Positions 20,174 through 28,436 of a stretch of DNA of 64,000 nt are shown piece after piece. The stretch is from Streptomyces sp. NBC_00102 (GTDB lineage: Bacteria; Actinomycetota; Actinomycetes; Streptomycetales; Streptomycetaceae), in the NCBI RefSeq assembly GCF_026343115.1, contig NZ_JAPEMC010000001.1:6117001-6181000 (forward strand), read 5' to 3'. The stretch's first letter is position 1; each line of letters begins with the position of its first letter. The notes below the pieces were generated by a model. The model was given only the letters and a program-made list of their open reading frames with translations, was not told the origin of the DNA and searched no databases. Both the position numbers and the translations under genes were made by a program.

Positions 20174-20566
20174 AGATATGACTCTTCCACTTCTGATCCG
20201 GGTGTGGTGCGGTTCTTCAGCCAGATAATCCCCGAAAGAGGCGCGCGTACCTAGTACGTCGGCCGGTGCGGTCGCGAACGGGAGGCGTCGTGCGCCGTGT
20301 ACCCCGGCGCGGGCCGTCAACACGCCGCACCGCATGACACTCCTGCGGCCCGACCGGTCCGCCGGAACCCGACGGACGCCCCGAACACCGGCCCCCCGCT
20401 GGTCACCTCACTATGAATCAGCTCACTCCCTTCCCCGCCCGGCCAGGGAACCCACGCTTTCGGTACACCAGTTGACGCAGCGTCCTCGGCAGGGGGCTGC
20501 ACGGGTCCGCGCTCGCGGAGTACCCTTCCGTGATCGTTGGGTGGGGGAGTGGAAGGCGGTGTACGG
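20174..20566. other. divergent intergenic region
   Basis: A 393-bp gap separates glgX from the divergent SAV2148-type gene. Short reading frames in it are shadows with no family resemblance. It should hold both promoters; no strong palindrome was found. Confidence 0.5.
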
Positions 20567-21799
20567 GTGAGCTCGGGAGGGTTCGAGCTGCCTCCGGGTG
20601 ACGTGAGTCACGAGGGGGAGCCGAACGACGCGCCGCCCGGGACGGTCTCCCTGGCACAGCCCCTGGAGATCGGCGCGGAGCTGGGCTGGAGCGCCGAGGA
20701 CTGGGGCGAGGTGCGGACACGCGCCCAGCGCGCCGGGCGTGCGTACATCTGGCTGAATCTCGTCGAACAGCGTCTCCGCGCGGTGGTCGCCGCCGTGCTC
20801 CGGCCCGTCTACGCGCCGGTGAACGGCGAGGACTGGGTGGTGGCCGCCGCCGGGCCGGCCGGCCAGGAGTGGGTGCAGCGGGCCGTCGCGGTGCGCGAGG
20901 TGTCCCGCAGGAAGGGGTACCTGCTCGACCCGGCCGACGACAACGTGCTCAGCTTCCTGACCCTTCCCCAGCTCCGGGAGCTGATGGTCCAGCACTGGCC
21001 CTGTTTCGAGCCGTACTTCGACGACCGGCGCGACGTCGAGCTCGCCCTGGACGAACTGGAGGTCGCGCGGAACGTCGTCTCCCGCAACCGCGCGCTCAAC
21101 GAGGCCGTCCACGCCCAGGCCGAGCGAGCCTCCCAGCGGCTCCTGGCCATCCTCGGCGGAGGGGCCGCCGTGCCCTCCGCCGACCGGCTGCCCGTCGACG
21201 CCGTCGAATCCCTGGTCGGCGACCGGTATGCCGACGTGGTCTCCGTCCACCCCGACCGGGTACGGCTCCAGCGCCAGCTGCCCGCCGAGGACCTGTTCGG
21301 CAACGCCCGCCGGCTCGACGCGATCGGCATAGGGCTCAACCTGCTCGTGCAGAACTTCTCCGGGCGACGGCTGGTCCGGCTCGCCGAGACCGGCTGCCGG
21401 ATCAGACTGCTCTTCATCAACCCGGCCAGCAGCGCGGTCCGCCGCCGCGAACGGGAACTCAACCTCCGCAAGGGCGAGCTGAGCCGGTCGGTCGAGATGA
21501 ACATCCTGCACATGCGCCGGGTACGGGCGAGGCTCCGCGATCCGGGGGCCTTCCAGATCCAGGTGTTCGACGAGACCCCGCGCTTTACCGCCTACCTGGT
21601 CGACGGCGACGGGCCCGACGCGGTGGGAGTCGTCCAGCCGTATCTGCGCCGCGCACGCGGGATGGAGGCGCCCGTCCTGGTCCTGCGGGGCGGCGGGCGC
21701 GCGGTCGTCCGCGCGGGGCAGGAGGCCGAGCACGGTCTGTTCGAGACGTACCGCGAGGAGTTCGAGTCGGTGTGGACCGACTCCCGGCCCGTCTCCTGA
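20567..21799 (+). CDS. SAV2148-family HEPN-domain protein
   Basis: The 410-aa protein begins MSSGGFELPPGD, as in the Streptomyces 'SAV2148 family HEPN domain-containing' proteins, which are conserved across the genus. A helical region at about residues 35-220 is followed by a segment rich in beta structure (GLNLLVQNFSGRRLVRLAETGCRIRLLFINP onward) reminiscent of phospholipase-D-like sensor domains. In the HEPN part, RNRALNEAVH fits the R-x4-6-H pattern of HEPN ribonucleases, with Asn after the first Arg. An RNase role is possible but not shown. The GTG at 20567 follows GGAAGG. The next gene, a 3'-5' exonuclease, lies 84 bp downstream on the same strand. Confidence 0.88.
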   Translation: MSSGGFELPPGDVSHEGEPNDAPPGTVSLAQPLEIGAELGWSAEDWGEVRTRAQRAGRAYIWLNLVEQRLRAVVAAVLRPVYAPVNGEDWVVAAAGPAGQEWVQRAVAVREVSRRKGYLLDPADDNVLSFLTLPQLRELMVQHWPCFEPYFDDRRDVELALDELEVARNVVSRNRALNEAVHAQAERASQRLLAILGGGAAVPSADRLPVDAVESLVGDRYADVVSVHPDRVRLQRQLPAEDLFGNARRLDAIGIGLNLLVQNFSGRRLVRLAETGCRIRLLFINPASSAVRRRERELNLRKGELSRSVEMNILHMRRVRARLRDPGAFQIQVFDETPRFTAYLVDGDGPDAVGVVQPYLRRARGMEAPVLVLRGGGRAVVRAGQEAEHGLFETYREEFESVWTDSRPVS

Positions 21800-21883
21800 T
21801 CCGGACCGCCCGCCGACCGGTCTGTCAGTGGTGCGTGACAGGGTGTTCCTCACTGGGGGTAAGCACCACGGAGGAGGTACGGG

Positions 21884-22597
21884 ATGAGCTGGCACCGGGA
21901 ACCACTGGTCGGCTTCGACCTGGAGACGACGGGCACGGACGTCGAGACCGACCGCGTCGTCACCGCTGCGGTCGTGCGGCTGGACGCGGACGGGGCCGTC
22001 TCCGAGGAGCGGACCTGGCTGGTCGATCCGGGGGTGGCGATACCCGAACAGGCCTCGGCGATCCACGGCATCTCGACGGACCACGCCCGCCGGCACGGCG
22101 TCCCGGCCGCCGCCGCGATCGAGGAGATCGCCGAGGCGGTCGCCGGAGTCCTGCGCTCGGGCACCCCGCTGGTCGTGATGAACGCCCGGTACGACCTCTC
22201 CCTGCTCGACCGCGAGTGCCGGCGGCACGGACTGGAGTCGATCACCGAGCGGCTCGGCTCGGTGCCCTCGCCGATCGTCGACCCGCTGGTGATCGACAAG
22301 CACGTCGACAAGTACCGCAAGGGCAGGCGCGCCCTGCACGCCCTCTGCGCGCACTACGGAGTACCGCTGGACGACGCCCACGAAGCGAGGGCGGACGCGT
22401 TGGCTGCCGCTCGGGTGGTGCGGCGCATGGGCGAGGTGCACCGGCCCGTCGCGGCGATGCCCCTGACGGACCTGCACGACCTCCAGGTGACGGCGGCGGC
22501 CACCCAGTCGGCCTCGCTGCAGGCGTACCTGCGGCGCACCTCGGACCCGACGGCCGTCGTCGAACCGGCCTGGCCGGTCATCCCGCGGAGCCGGTAG
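21884..22597 (+). CDS. DEDDh 3'-5' exonuclease (DnaQ-like)
   Basis: This 237-aa protein has the full DEDDh set: FDLETTGTD (Asp11 and Glu13 region), VVMNARYDLSLLDRE (Asp) and DDAHEARADALAAARVV (His and Asp, HxxxxD). It is predicted to be an active 3'-5' exonuclease on DNA or RNA with two bound metals. The N-terminus resembles 'exonuclease domain-containing' proteins of Streptomyces rather than the PolIII epsilon subunit, and there is no polymerase-binding tail. A GGAGG ribosome binding site precedes the ATG. Its last 20 bp overlap the end of the convergent S1-domain gene. Confidence 0.92.
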   Translation: MSWHREPLVGFDLETTGTDVETDRVVTAAVVRLDADGAVSEERTWLVDPGVAIPEQASAIHGISTDHARRHGVPAAAAIEEIAEAVAGVLRSGTPLVVMNARYDLSLLDRECRRHGLESITERLGSVPSPIVDPLVIDKHVDKYRKGRRALHALCAHYGVPLDDAHEARADALAAARVVRRMGEVHRPVAAMPLTDLHDLQVTAAATQSASLQAYLRRTSDPTAVVEPAWPVIPRSR

Positions 22598-23864
22598 ACC
22601 TGGAGGGGCGCGGGTCCTGGGCGGACGACGGGTCGCGTACGTCCCGCGTCGCCTTCGGCGACAGCGTCAGCCGTTCTCGCACCATGTCGACGTCGAGGAT
22701 CTCGACGGAGACCTCCTGACCCACGGTGAGCGCGTCCGGAGCGTGGTCGTCCCCTGGCGAGGGCAGTCCGGGGACTTCGATCACCCCGGTGAAGCCGCCG
22801 ATGTCCACGGACGTGACGCCGGTGTCGGCGATCTCCGTGACCGTGCCGCGGACGTTCTGCCCACGGCGGAGGGTCCTCAGGAAGTCCCAGTCCCGGTCGC
22901 CGGGCGTCTGCTCGGTCCGCCACCGCGCGCGCAGGACGCCGTCGTCGTCGGGCAGGACGGCCGTGAACAGGGGGTGCCGCTCATCGACGGCCAGGGGCAG
23001 CGCCATGGCCGCGCGGGCGCCCGCCACCCGGACGGCCAGCTCCCCGTACTCGGACTCGTCGACCAAAGCACCGGTGACGGCCCCGGCCGCGTCCTCCCAC
23101 ACGAACTCGACCAGTCCCTCGTCTGGAAGCGAGGCGAGCACCGCGTCTACGTCGGTGGACAGGTCCGGCCACACGGTCAGCCGGGCCCGCGGGGTGAGCC
23201 CGGCCCGGACCGCGTCGAGGCCCGCCTCGGTGAGGCGGTGCCGGCGTTCGGCGTTGTACACGTAGCCCTCCTCCAGGATTGCCGCTCGCCCCGAGGCGAC
23301 CGACCAGCGCAGGCGGGCCCAGAAATCCTCGTCGGCCGGCCGCTGCGTACCGGGCTCGTCGAAGTCCGCGTCGTAGGGGGACGCGTGCACGAGTTCCGGG
23401 AAGAGCCCGAGCGCCCGGGTGCGGGCAAGGGCGCTCTCGCAGAGCCGGTCGCTGCCGACGAAGACGTACTGGTCCCACCCGACGTGCACCGCGAACACGT
23501 CCCGGTATTCCAGACGGCACCACGCTCCGTTGTCGCGGAGCATGGCCCGGACCAGCTCCAGCGCGACGGACAGGGACACCTCGGCGCCGTCGTGGAACCC
23601 GCCGAGGCCGGGTGGGAAGAGCCCGGCCAAGCCGTAACCGTCGATCGCCGGCTCCCGGCCGAATCGGAGGTGTGCGGAGATCTCCGGTTCACGAACGGCC
23701 ACGCGGTCGACACCGGTCTCCTCGGCGAAGGCGGCTATCGCCCGCAGTTGGGCGGCCTCGACCGGCCCGTGGTCGCTGTTCGAGTCCTTCGAGCCGGTGT
23801 AACAGCCGTGCTCGTCGCGGTCGGCGGGGTCGTACGGGGTGATGCGGTGGACGAAGGACGGCAC
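22578..23864 (-). CDS. S1-domain RNA-binding protein
   Basis: The 428-aa protein starts VPSFVHRITPYDPADRDEHG from a GTG with GAGGA seven bases upstream; an ATG further up at 23957 would add an unlikely Pro-rich leader. Residues 1-330 form a family-specific region found in Streptomyces proteins annotated only as RNA-binding (VEAAQLRAIAAFAEETGVDRVAVREPEI, GLFPPGLGGFHDGAEVS). The C-terminal part, from LRRGQNVRGTVTEIADTGVTSVDIGGFTGVIEV to VSVEILDVDMVRERLTLSPK, is a clear S1 OB-fold. A role in translation or RNA handling is likely, but no partner is known. It converges on and overlaps the exonuclease gene by 20 bp. Confidence 0.88.
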   Translation of the reverse strand: MPSFVHRITPYDPADRDEHGCYTGSKDSNSDHGPVEAAQLRAIAAFAEETGVDRVAVREPEISAHLRFGREPAIDGYGLAGLFPPGLGGFHDGAEVSLSVALELVRAMLRDNGAWCRLEYRDVFAVHVGWDQYVFVGSDRLCESALARTRALGLFPELVHASPYDADFDEPGTQRPADEDFWARLRWSVASGRAAILEEGYVYNAERRHRLTEAGLDAVRAGLTPRARLTVWPDLSTDVDAVLASLPDEGLVEFVWEDAAGAVTGALVDESEYGELAVRVAGARAAMALPLAVDERHPLFTAVLPDDDGVLRARWRTEQTPGDRDWDFLRTLRRGQNVRGTVTEIADTGVTSVDIGGFTGVIEVPGLPSPGDDHAPDALTVGQEVSVEILDVDMVRERLTLSPKATRDVRDPSSAQDPRPSRSTGSAG

Positions 23865-24022
23865 TCTGGTCCTCACGGTCGGGGGGTACTCGATCGGGGG
23901 GCGGGCAGCCGGAGCTGCGCCGCCCACGAGGATGACCGCCGGCTCCGCTCCCCACAAGCCGGTTTACGTGCCGGCCCACCCCCGGCCCGGTCCCGAACGC
24001 GTGCCGCCCCCTGCCCCGGGCC

Positions 24023-24237
24023 GGAGATGACCCGCGGGCCGACGCGGTCCACCACCGGCCCCGCGAGCGCCTTGACCACGACGTACGGAGCCGTCTCGCA
24101 GCAGGCGACCAACCCGGTACGCGTCGCGCTGCCCGTCGTGACGAGCACGAACCAGGGAAGAGCGTCGCTGAGCTCTTTGCGAATATTCTTCGCGGAGAAC
24201 TCTTTGCGATCAACGCGGCGTTGTCGCGGGCGGTTGG
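24023..24237 (-). pseudogene. fragment of an MFS transporter gene
   Basis: In one minus frame the translation contains DALPWFVLVTTGSATRTG, then LVACCETAPYVVVKALAGPV and VDRVGPRVIS. This matches the end of helix 1, the loop, helix 2 and the conserved DRxGxR turn between helices 2 and 3 of a Streptomyces major-facilitator family. Similarity stops abruptly after RVIS (about 24023), and no further helices are encoded before the S1-domain gene. The region upstream of DALPW (24165-24237) is not transporter-like. The gene is therefore a remnant of about 45 codons and not functional. Confidence 0.7.
24170..24209. repeat. direct repeats and inverted repeat at the MFS remnant
   Basis: CTCTTTGCGA occurs twice, 27 bp apart (within 24170-24182 and 24197-24209). 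Between them GCGAA-TATTC-TTCGC (24179-24193) is a perfect 5-bp-arm inverted repeat, and CAACGC-G-GCGTTG follows at 24211-24223. This AT-rich patch resembles an ArsR- or MarR-type operator that once served the lost transporter gene. Confidence 0.6.
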
Positions 24238-24260
24238 AGCTCACGATCCCTCGGTCACTC

Positions 24261-25151
24261 TCAGAAGGGGTACCACCGCACCTCGGGGTCACCGTCCCGG
24301 AGCGAAGCGACCCGACGGCGGAACTCGGCGAGCGCCTTCGGGTTGGACGGCGCGTGCTGGGCGACCCAGGCGCAGCTGGCCGTCTCCCGGGCCCCGCGCA
24401 GCACGGCGCAGCCGTCCCATTCCCGTACGTCCCAGCCGTAGGCGGCGGTGAACGCGTCGTACGCGTCGGCGGGCAGGCCGTACCGGTCGCGGGAGAGCGC
24501 GAGCACCACGAGGTCGTGCTCGCGCAGGTCGAAGGAGAAGGTCTCCAGGTCCACCAGCACCGGGCCGTCCGGGCCGACGTGGACGTTGCGCGGCAGCGCG
24601 TCGCCGTGCACGGGACCCGGGGGCAGATGCGGTACGAGCGCGGCGGCGGCGGCCGCGAAGCCGTCCCGGCGCTCGCGCAGATAATCGGCGTCCGCCGGGT
24701 CGATCGCGTCGCCCGCGATCTGGAGCCAGCGCTCGACCCCGCCGAGCAGTTCACGGCGGGGCAGGGTGAATCCCTCCGGCGCCGGCAGGGCGTGCACCAA
24801 GGTCAACAACGGGGCCAGATCGCGCGGTTCGGGGGCCCGTACGGCGTCCGGAAGCCGGTGCCAGAGGGTCACCGGGTGCCCCTCCACCATGCGGGGCGCG
24901 GGCTCCGCGGCCCGCACGGCGGGGACGCCGGCGTCCGCGAGCCAGCCGGCCACCGCGACCTCGCGTCCGGCGCGTTCGCGCAGTTCGGGATGGTGCGTCG
25001 CGTCGCGGCCGACCTTCACCACCAGATCGCCCACGGCGAAGGCCGCGTTCTCGCCCAGCGCCAGGAGCTCCGCCCCGGAAGCGGAGCCGGACGAGCCATT
25101 TCCGGCCAGTCCGGCAGCGGTCAGTACCTCGCGCGCTCGCTCTTCGTTCAT
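24261..25151 (-). CDS. APH-fold phosphotransferase (aminoglycoside phosphotransferase family)
   Basis: The 296-aa protein has the APH catalytic loop VHGDALPRNVHVG (HGD at about residues 181-183) and the metal-binding segment LVDLETFSFDLREHDL, in which Asp and Glu follow a conserved Leu. The N-lobe is short, with LVVKVGRD giving the ATP-binding Lys. The family includes antibiotic kinases, choline kinases and maltokinases; nothing indicates resistance here, and the location suggests a housekeeping small-molecule kinase. The final residues are WYPF, as in other Streptomyces homologues. The start ATG lacks a strong ribosome binding site. Confidence 0.88.
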   Translation of the reverse strand: MNEERAREVLTAAGLAGNGSSGSASGAELLALGENAAFAVGDLVVKVGRDATHHPELRERAGREVAVAGWLADAGVPAVRAAEPAPRMVEGHPVTLWHRLPDAVRAPEPRDLAPLLTLVHALPAPEGFTLPRRELLGGVERWLQIAGDAIDPADADYLRERRDGFAAAAAALVPHLPPGPVHGDALPRNVHVGPDGPVLVDLETFSFDLREHDLVVLALSRDRYGLPADAYDAFTAAYGWDVREWDGCAVLRGARETASCAWVAQHAPSNPKALAEFRRRVASLRDGDPEVRWYPF

Positions 25152-25275
25152 GGCCCGATTTTCGCATTCCTGCAGGCCACCTTGACGAACGGTCGGCCCG
25201 TCAGGACCATGACGGAGGCCGGGTGAGCGGCCAGAGCGGCAGAAAGCCGATCAGATGCTACGAAGAGGTCAAACT

Positions 25276-26268
25276 GTGACATTGGCGACTCCGGCCGCGA
25301 CGGAGCGGACTGGCGGTCGGTGGTCGGGCGGTCGGTGGTCGGGCGGCCGACGGCCGGGACAGCGCCGCAAGGACGACGGACGCGGCGGCGAGCGGGCCGC
25401 CCGGGACCGGGCCACCTGGTTCCTGGTACTGCCCGCCCTCATCCCGATCCTCGTCCTCAGCGTCGGCCCGCTGCTCTACGGCATCGGGCTCGCCTTCACC
25501 GACGCGCAGTCCGGCCGCACCCGCTCCACCCAGTGGATCGGCGCCCTCAACTTCCAGGACCTGCTGCACGACACCCTCTTCTGGGACTCCTTCCGGATCG
25601 GCCTGCTCTGGGCCGTCGGCGTCACCGTCCCCCAGTTCCTGCTCGCCCTCGGCCTCGCGCTGCTGCTCAACGAGAACCTGCGGATGCGCTGGCTGGCGCG
25701 GGCGCTGGCGATCATCCCCTGGGCCATGCCCGAGGTGGTCGTCGGCATCATGTGGCGCCTCGTCTACAACCCGGACGCGGGCATCCTCAACGAGACCATC
25801 CGCGACCTCGGCCTCGGCGACGGGCGCGACTGGCTCACCGGATTCGGTACCGCCCTGCCCGCCGTGATCGTCGTCGGTATCTGGGCCGGAATGCCCCAGT
25901 CCACCGTCGCCCTGCTCGCCGGACTCCAGAACACCCCGCACGAACTCCACGAGGCCGCCGCCCTCGACGGCGCCGGGGCATGGCGCCGCTTCCGTACCGT
26001 CACCTGGCCCGCGCTGAAACCCGTCGCGCTCTCCATCACGGCACTCAACTTCATCTGGAACTTCAATTCGTTCGCCCTGGTCTACGTCCTGACCAGCGGC
26101 GGGCCCGGCGGACGGACCCGGCTGCCCATGCTCTTCGCCTACGAAGAGGCCTTCCGCTACGGCCAGTTCGGCTATGCCGCGGCCATGGGCTGCGTCATGG
26201 TCGCGGTGATCTCCGTGATCCTCGCCGTGTACCTCGCGGGCCGGCTCCGGGGAGGCGACGACCGTTGA
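25276..26268 (+). CDS. carbohydrate ABC transporter permease (MalF-like)
   Basis: The 330-aa inner-membrane permease has six predicted helices (first WFLVLPALIPILVLSVGPLLYGIG) and the EAA loop EAAALDGAGAWRRFRTVTWP that contacts the ATPase. The GTG at 25276 has AGAGG seven bases upstream; the ATG at 25255 overlaps that site and is unlikely. Residues 14-30 hold GGRWSGGRWSGGRR from a 12-bp direct repeat. It is the first gene of a three-gene importer operon with the second permease 2 bp downstream. No ATPase gene is present; in Streptomyces a shared ATPase (MsiK) commonly serves such systems. Confidence 0.93.
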   Translation: MTLATPAATERTGGRWSGGRWSGGRRPGQRRKDDGRGGERAARDRATWFLVLPALIPILVLSVGPLLYGIGLAFTDAQSGRTRSTQWIGALNFQDLLHDTLFWDSFRIGLLWAVGVTVPQFLLALGLALLLNENLRMRWLARALAIIPWAMPEVVVGIMWRLVYNPDAGILNETIRDLGLGDGRDWLTGFGTALPAVIVVGIWAGMPQSTVALLAGLQNTPHELHEAAALDGAGAWRRFRTVTWPALKPVALSITALNFIWNFNSFALVYVLTSGGPGGRTRLPMLFAYEEAFRYGQFGYAAAMGCVMVAVISVILAVYLAGRLRGGDDR

Positions 26269-26270
26269 GC

Positions 26271-27104
26271 ATGCGCACCGGACGGACCACCCGCGCGGGA
26301 CAGTACCTCGCGCTCACCGGCTACCTCGTCTTCCTCGCGTTCCCCTTCGTCTGGCTGATCTCCACCGCCTTCAAGCCCGCCCGCGAACTGGGCTCCCTGC
26401 ACCCCACCTGGATTCCCGAGCACCCCACCCTGGACAACTTCCGGCAGGCGTTCGACGAACAGCCGCTGCTCCAGGCCGCCGGGAACTCCCTGCTCGCCGC
26501 CGTCAGCGCCGGAGTGATCTGCGTCCTCATCGCCACCCCGATGGCCTACGTGATGGCCCGTCACCGGGGCAGGCTCTCGGCCGCCGCCACCGGCTGGGTC
26601 GTGATCAGCCAGGCGTTCCCCTTCGTTCTGCTGATCATCCCGCTCTTCCTCATCCTGAAGAACCTGCACCTGATCAACTCCCTGGCGGGCCTGATCATGG
26701 TCTACGTCGTCTGGTCGCTGCCCTTCGCGCTCTGGATGCTCGTCGGCTACGTCCGGGCCGTCCCCGCCGAACTGGAGGAAGCCGCCTCCGTCGACGGCGC
26801 CGGACGACTGCGCACCCTCGTCTCGGTCACCGCCCCGCTGCTGGCCCCCGGGATCGTCGCCACCGCCCTCTTCGCCTTCATCACCGCGTGGAACGAGTTC
26901 TTCTTCGCCCTCGTCCTGCTCAAGACCCCGGAGAAGCAGACCTTGCCGGTCGTCCTCACCCACTTCATCGGAGCCGAGGGAGCCGCCGACCTCGGCCCGC
27001 TCGCCGCCGCCGCCTTCCTCGCCACCCTGCCCTCCCTCCTCCTCTTCGCCTTCATCCAGCGCCGCATCACCGGCGGAATGCTGGCCGGGGCGGTGAAGAG
27101 CTGA
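26271..27104 (+). CDS. carbohydrate ABC transporter permease (MalG-like)
   Basis: The 277-aa permease has six helices, beginning YLALTGYLVFLAFPFVWLISTAFK, and the EAA loop EAASVDGAGRLRTLVSVTAP. The conserved MalG N-terminal ending (TAFKPARELGS, IPEHPTLDNFRQAF) is present. GGAGG lies 15 bases before the ATG at 26271 and 9 bases before an in-frame TTG at 26265 that overlaps the previous gene's TGA, so translation could start at the TTG by coupling. The TGA of this gene shares its A with the ATG of the binding-protein gene. Confidence 0.93.
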   Translation: MRTGRTTRAGQYLALTGYLVFLAFPFVWLISTAFKPARELGSLHPTWIPEHPTLDNFRQAFDEQPLLQAAGNSLLAAVSAGVICVLIATPMAYVMARHRGRLSAAATGWVVISQAFPFVLLIIPLFLILKNLHLINSLAGLIMVYVVWSLPFALWMLVGYVRAVPAELEEAASVDGAGRLRTLVSVTAPLLAPGIVATALFAFITAWNEFFFALVLLKTPEKQTLPVVLTHFIGAEGAADLGPLAAAAFLATLPSLLLFAFIQRRITGGMLAGAVKS

Positions 27105-28402
27105 TGCGCGCGTTCACCAGGGCTGCGGCCGCCGCCGCGACCGTGCTCACCCTGCTCCTTGCCGGATGCTCCGGCGGCGGGAGCGACGGCACCGACGCCG
27201 ACGGGACGGTGCACCTGCGCTTCCAGTCACTGGCCTGGCAGACGGAGTCCGTGAAGGCCAACAGGGAACTCGTCGCCGAGTGGAACGCCGCCCACCCCGG
27301 CATCCAGGTCGACTACGTCCAGGGCAGCTGGGACAGCGTCCACGATCAACTGCTCACCTCGTTCGAGGGCGGCGAGGCGCCGGACATCATCCACGACGCC
27401 TCCGACGACCTCGCCGACTTCGCGTACGGCGGCTACCTCGCGGACCTCAGTGCCCTCCTGCCCGGCCGGCTCACCCAGGACATCCCGGCGGCCTCCTGGT
27501 CCACCACCACCTTCGACGGCGGGGTCTACGGCGTCCCGTTCCTCCAGGAACCCAAGGTCCTCATCGCCAACACGAAGATCCTCAAGGCCTCGGGCGTCCG
27601 TATCCCCACCGCCGGACACCCGTGGAGCTGGGAGGAGTTCCGCCAGGTCACCAAGGAACTCACCGGAAAGGGGCGGTACGGAGTCGCCTGGCCGCTCAAG
27701 GAACCCGTCTCCGTCACCCTCAACCTGGGGCTCTCGACCGGCGGACAGCTCTTCCACCGGGGCGAGGACGGCAAGGTGGACCTGCGGTTCGGCGAAGGCG
27801 ACTCCGTGGTGCCCCGGACCATCCACGACCAGGTCACCGTCGACCACAGCGCGGCCAGGACCGCGCTCGGCATGGGCGGCTCGGACACCCTGCCCGGGTT
27901 CTTCGGCGGCAAGTACGCCATGGTCCCGCTCGGCTTCGCCTACCGGCAGCAGGTCGTGGAACAGGCCCCCGAGGGGTTCGAGTGGAGCGTGCTCCCCGCA
28001 CCCGCGGGCAGCGACGGCACGGCCCAGGGGGTGAGCCCGCAGACCCTCTCCGTCGCCGAGGACAGCCCGCACAAGAAGGAGGCGGTCGAGTTCATCGACT
28101 TCCTGCTCGACCCGCCCAACATGGTCCGGCTGGCCAAGGGCGACTGGATGCTCCCCACCGGCACGGAGGCCCTCGCCGATCCCGCGTTGCACACCGAGGA
28201 CCTGGGCTGGGCCACCGGCACCGCGATCGCGCAAGGGCTCCGGCCCGCCCCCGCCCAGTCGGTACGCGGCTACCCGGAGTGGAAGGACAAGGTCGCCACC
28301 CCCGCGCTCCAGGAGTACTACAGCGGCACGATCGGCCTGGACGAGCTGACGGACCGGCTGGTGGACGACGGGAACCGGGTCCTCGCCCGCTACCAGCGCT
28401 GA
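27104..28402 (+). CDS. extracellular sugar-binding lipoprotein
   Basis: The 432-aa solute-binding protein has a lipoprotein signal peptide (MRAFTRAAAAAATVLTLLLAGC, lipobox LLAGC, acylated Cys about residue 22) and a Gly/Ser-rich linker. Family-1 binding-protein features follow: HLRFQSLAWQTESVKANRELVAEWN, EAPDIIHDASDDLADFAYGGYLADLS and ETLSVAEDSPHKKEAVEFIDFLL-like sequence. The sugar cannot be deduced. The gene overlaps the permease stop by one base (TGATG), confirming a co-translated importer operon of two permeases and binding protein. The permease-first order is the reverse of the usual binding-protein-first operon. Confidence 0.93.
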   Translation: MRAFTRAAAAAATVLTLLLAGCSGGGSDGTDADGTVHLRFQSLAWQTESVKANRELVAEWNAAHPGIQVDYVQGSWDSVHDQLLTSFEGGEAPDIIHDASDDLADFAYGGYLADLSALLPGRLTQDIPAASWSTTTFDGGVYGVPFLQEPKVLIANTKILKASGVRIPTAGHPWSWEEFRQVTKELTGKGRYGVAWPLKEPVSVTLNLGLSTGGQLFHRGEDGKVDLRFGEGDSVVPRTIHDQVTVDHSAARTALGMGGSDTLPGFFGGKYAMVPLGFAYRQQVVEQAPEGFEWSVLPAPAGSDGTAQGVSPQTLSVAEDSPHKKEAVEFIDFLLDPPNMVRLAKGDWMLPTGTEALADPALHTEDLGWATGTAIAQGLRPAPAQSVRGYPEWKDKVATPALQEYYSGTIGLDELTDRLVDDGNRVLARYQR

Positions 28403-28436
28403 CCCCGCCGGACCCCCGGCTGTGCGGGGGGAGCGG

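Noticed and set aside
25205..25278. MerR-like residue string (RKPIRCYEEVKL) before the sugar permease
   Set aside because: Only about 12 residues resemble the MerR 'IRYYEE' motif, without a full helix-turn-helix; likely chance.
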